Shown here in pieces: positions 12,131-13,469 of a stretch of 13,469 bases of DNA. Position 1 is the first letter of the stretch; every line of letters starts with the position of its first letter. The position numbers were made by a program, and so were the translations under genes. A model generated the notes under the pieces. It was not told the origin of the DNA. It searched no databases and saw only the letters and a list, made by a program, of their open reading frames with translations. This DNA comes from Candidatus Margulisiibacteriota bacterium (GTDB lineage Bacteria; Margulisbacteria; WOR-1; JAKLHX01): NCBI GenBank assembly GCA_022709925.1, contig JAKLHX010000015.1:1-13469 (forward strand). The letters are read 5' to 3'.

Positions 12131-13469
12131 GTGGACGTTTTAACAAGAAAAAGGTTTGTATTCAAAGGAAGGGTCCAAGGGGTCGGATTTAGGCCGACAA
12201 TATACAATATTGCCAAAAAACTGGGCCTTTTTGGTGTTGTCCTCAACGCTCCGGAAGGGGTGATAGTCGAAGTCGAAGGGCATAATTCGCAGATTGACAA
12301 GTTTTTAGAGCTCATCAAATCAAAACAACCGTCCAACGCCAAGGTGTTAAGGGTCGAATCGATGCAGCTGCCGGCAATAGGGTATATGAGCTTCAGGATA
12401 CTGCCTTCGGCTCAAAGCGGGAAAAAGACCGTATTGATCCCTCCGGATATTGGGACATGCAAAGAATGCGAAAAAGAGCTTTTTAATCCAAGGGATCGGA
12501 GGTTCGGATATCCTTTTATAAACTGCACTGTTTGCGGCCCCAGATTTTCTATAATCAAGGATGTCCCTTATGATAGGGCAAAGACCAGCATGGCTTCTTT
12601 CCATATGTGCAGCCTATGCGAGTATGAATATTCGGATTCCGATAACAGAAGGTTCCATGCCGAACCCAATGCGTGTGAGGATTGCGGTCCGCACATCTTT
12701 CTTCTCGACCAGAACGGAAAAAGGATAGAAACGCTCGACCCGATATTAAAAGCGGTCCAGCACCTAAAAGAGGGAAGGATCGTCGCGATAAAAGGGCTTG
12801 GCGGATATCATCTTGCCTGCGACGCATCAAATTCGGCCGCGATAGCGGAACTCAGAAAAAGAAAGAACAAGCCGGATAAGCCCCTGGCTATAATGTCTTA
12901 CAGCCTTAAAGAAATAAAGTCGTTTGCAAAGGTGAACGATAAAGAATCAGAACTTCTGCAGTCTTCGGCCCGTCCGATAGTTATCTTGAAAAAACGCAAG
13001 GGGATGCTGCTTTCGGACCTGATCTCCCATAACAACAACAATATCGGCGCGATGTTGCCTTATGTCCCGGTACACTATCTGCTTATAAAAGACAATTTCA
13101 TCGGACTTGTCATGACTTCGGCAAACAAGACAGGAGACCCTATAATAAAGGACGATGACAAAGTCGTTTCTCAGCTTAAAGGCATTGCTGATTTCTTTTT
13201 GGTCCACGACAGGAAGATCGTGAATCGTTCGGATGATTCGATAGTAAGAGTATTAAAGAACAAGGTCCTTATGATAAGGCGTTCGAGAGGCTATGTTCCG
13301 GATCCTATAAGGATGGCGGACGAGCAGATGCCGGAGATCTTGGGGGTTGGCGGACAGATGAGCAATGTTGTCGGGCTTTCCAGGGGTAAAAGGGCGGTCC
13401 TCTCCCAGCATCTCGGTGAAATGGAGAACGTCGAGGCTTTTAACTTCTTTAAATCGGCCGTCTTAAGGT
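12131..13469 (+). CDS. hypF: Carbamoyltransferase HypF, [NiFe]-hydrogenase maturation, 3' end outside window
   Basis: The first 446 codons of HypF (usually about 750 residues). HypF turns carbamoyl phosphate into a carbamoyl adenylate and passes the group to HypE, to build the cyanide ligands of the [NiFe] centre. The acylphosphatase domain has GRVQGVGFRP at 13-22, with catalytic R21 and N39. Two zinc fingers follow with exact C-x2-C-x18-C-x2-C spacing (C110, C113, C132, C135 and C160, C163, C182, C185). A YrdC-like domain spans about 200-390 (KGLGGYHLACDA, NKPDKPLAIM, GLVMTSANKTGDP). The Kae1-like domain begins at about 407 (LGVGGQMSNVVGLSRG, then SQHLGEMEN) and is cut by the window edge. 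GTG at 12131 is the start because AGAGG lies 10 nt upstream and the domain begins close to it. All expected residues are intact. Confidence 0.96.
   Translation, partial: MDVLTRKRFVFKGRVQGVGFRPTIYNIAKKLGLFGVVLNAPEGVIVEVEGHNSQIDKFLELIKSKQPSNAKVLRVESMQLPAIGYMSFRILPSAQSGKKTVLIPPDIGTCKECEKELFNPRDRRFGYPFINCTVCGPRFSIIKDVPYDRAKTSMASFHMCSLCEYEYSDSDNRRFHAEPNACEDCGPHIFLLDQNGKRIETLDPILKAVQHLKEGRIVAIKGLGGYHLACDASNSAAIAELRKRKNKPDKPLAIMSYSLKEIKSFAKVNDKESELLQSSARPIVILKKRKGMLLSDLISHNNNNIGAMLPYVPVHYLLIKDNFIGLVMTSANKTGDPIIKDDDKVVSQLKGIADFFLVHDRKIVNRSDDSIVRVLKNKVLMIRRSRGYVPDPIRMADEQMPEILGVGGQMSNVVGLSRGKRAVLSQHLGEMENVEAFNFFKSAVLR

Noticed and set aside
12682..12879. A 65-codon plus-strand frame inside hypF
   Set aside because: It overlaps the zinc-finger and YrdC parts of hypF in another frame and shows only Arg/Lys-rich sequence with no family match.

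Overview
This window looks like a chromosomal segment of an anaerobic, diderm bacterium. Genes are packed on the plus strand with moderate GC content, short or overlapping junctions and the standard genetic code (several genes end in TGA). An archaeal/bacterial-type V-ATPase operon, the hydrogenase-maturation gene hypF and a predicted outer-membrane beta-barrel protein point to an uncultured, fermentative or H2-metabolising lineage. Something like the WOR-1/Saganbacteria-Margulisbacteria group, Elusimicrobiota or Omnitrophota would fit. That placement is inference from gene content only and is not proven here.

Layout: (1) 2-280, the 3' end of the ribosome-associated GTPase/ATPase ychF (TGS domain). 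(2) 313-8024, a nine-gene V/A-type ATPase operon in the order H-I-K-E-C-F-A-B-D. It encodes the membrane sector (I, K), peripheral stalks (H, E), the central axle and adaptor (C, F, D) and the catalytic head (A, B). (3) 8079-11247, a translation/DNA-maintenance cluster: rpsF, two tandem ssb genes, rpsR, rplI, then a compact uvrC. (4) 11286-11969, a secreted protein with a signal peptide and a terminal phenylalanine typical of outer-membrane barrels. (5) 12131 to the end, the first 446 codons of hypF.

The rotor subunit K carries the full ligand set known for Na+ binding in Enterococcus hirae NtpK (L54, T57, Q58, Q108, E137), so the enzyme is predicted to couple ATP to Na+ movement. Two of its stalk subunits are unusually short: E keeps only the coiled-coil half and C is about two thirds of the usual length.

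Promoters predicted at four places share an extended -10 of the form TGnTAkAmT. At three of them (V-ATPase operon, rpsF, barrel protein gene) the predicted transcription start lies only about 3-10 nt before the start codon and no Shine-Dalgarno sequence is present. Most operon-internal genes do have Shine-Dalgarno sequences. The simplest reading is that leaderless mRNAs are used at operon heads in this organism. Other points worth a second look are the same-frame tandem ssb pair separated only by one TGA, and a UvrC that keeps both nuclease sites and the Fe-S cysteines but lacks an internal segment and the C-terminal helix-hairpin-helix region. I found no mobile element, CRISPR array, rRNA or tRNA, and no gene-free stretch longer than 161 bases.
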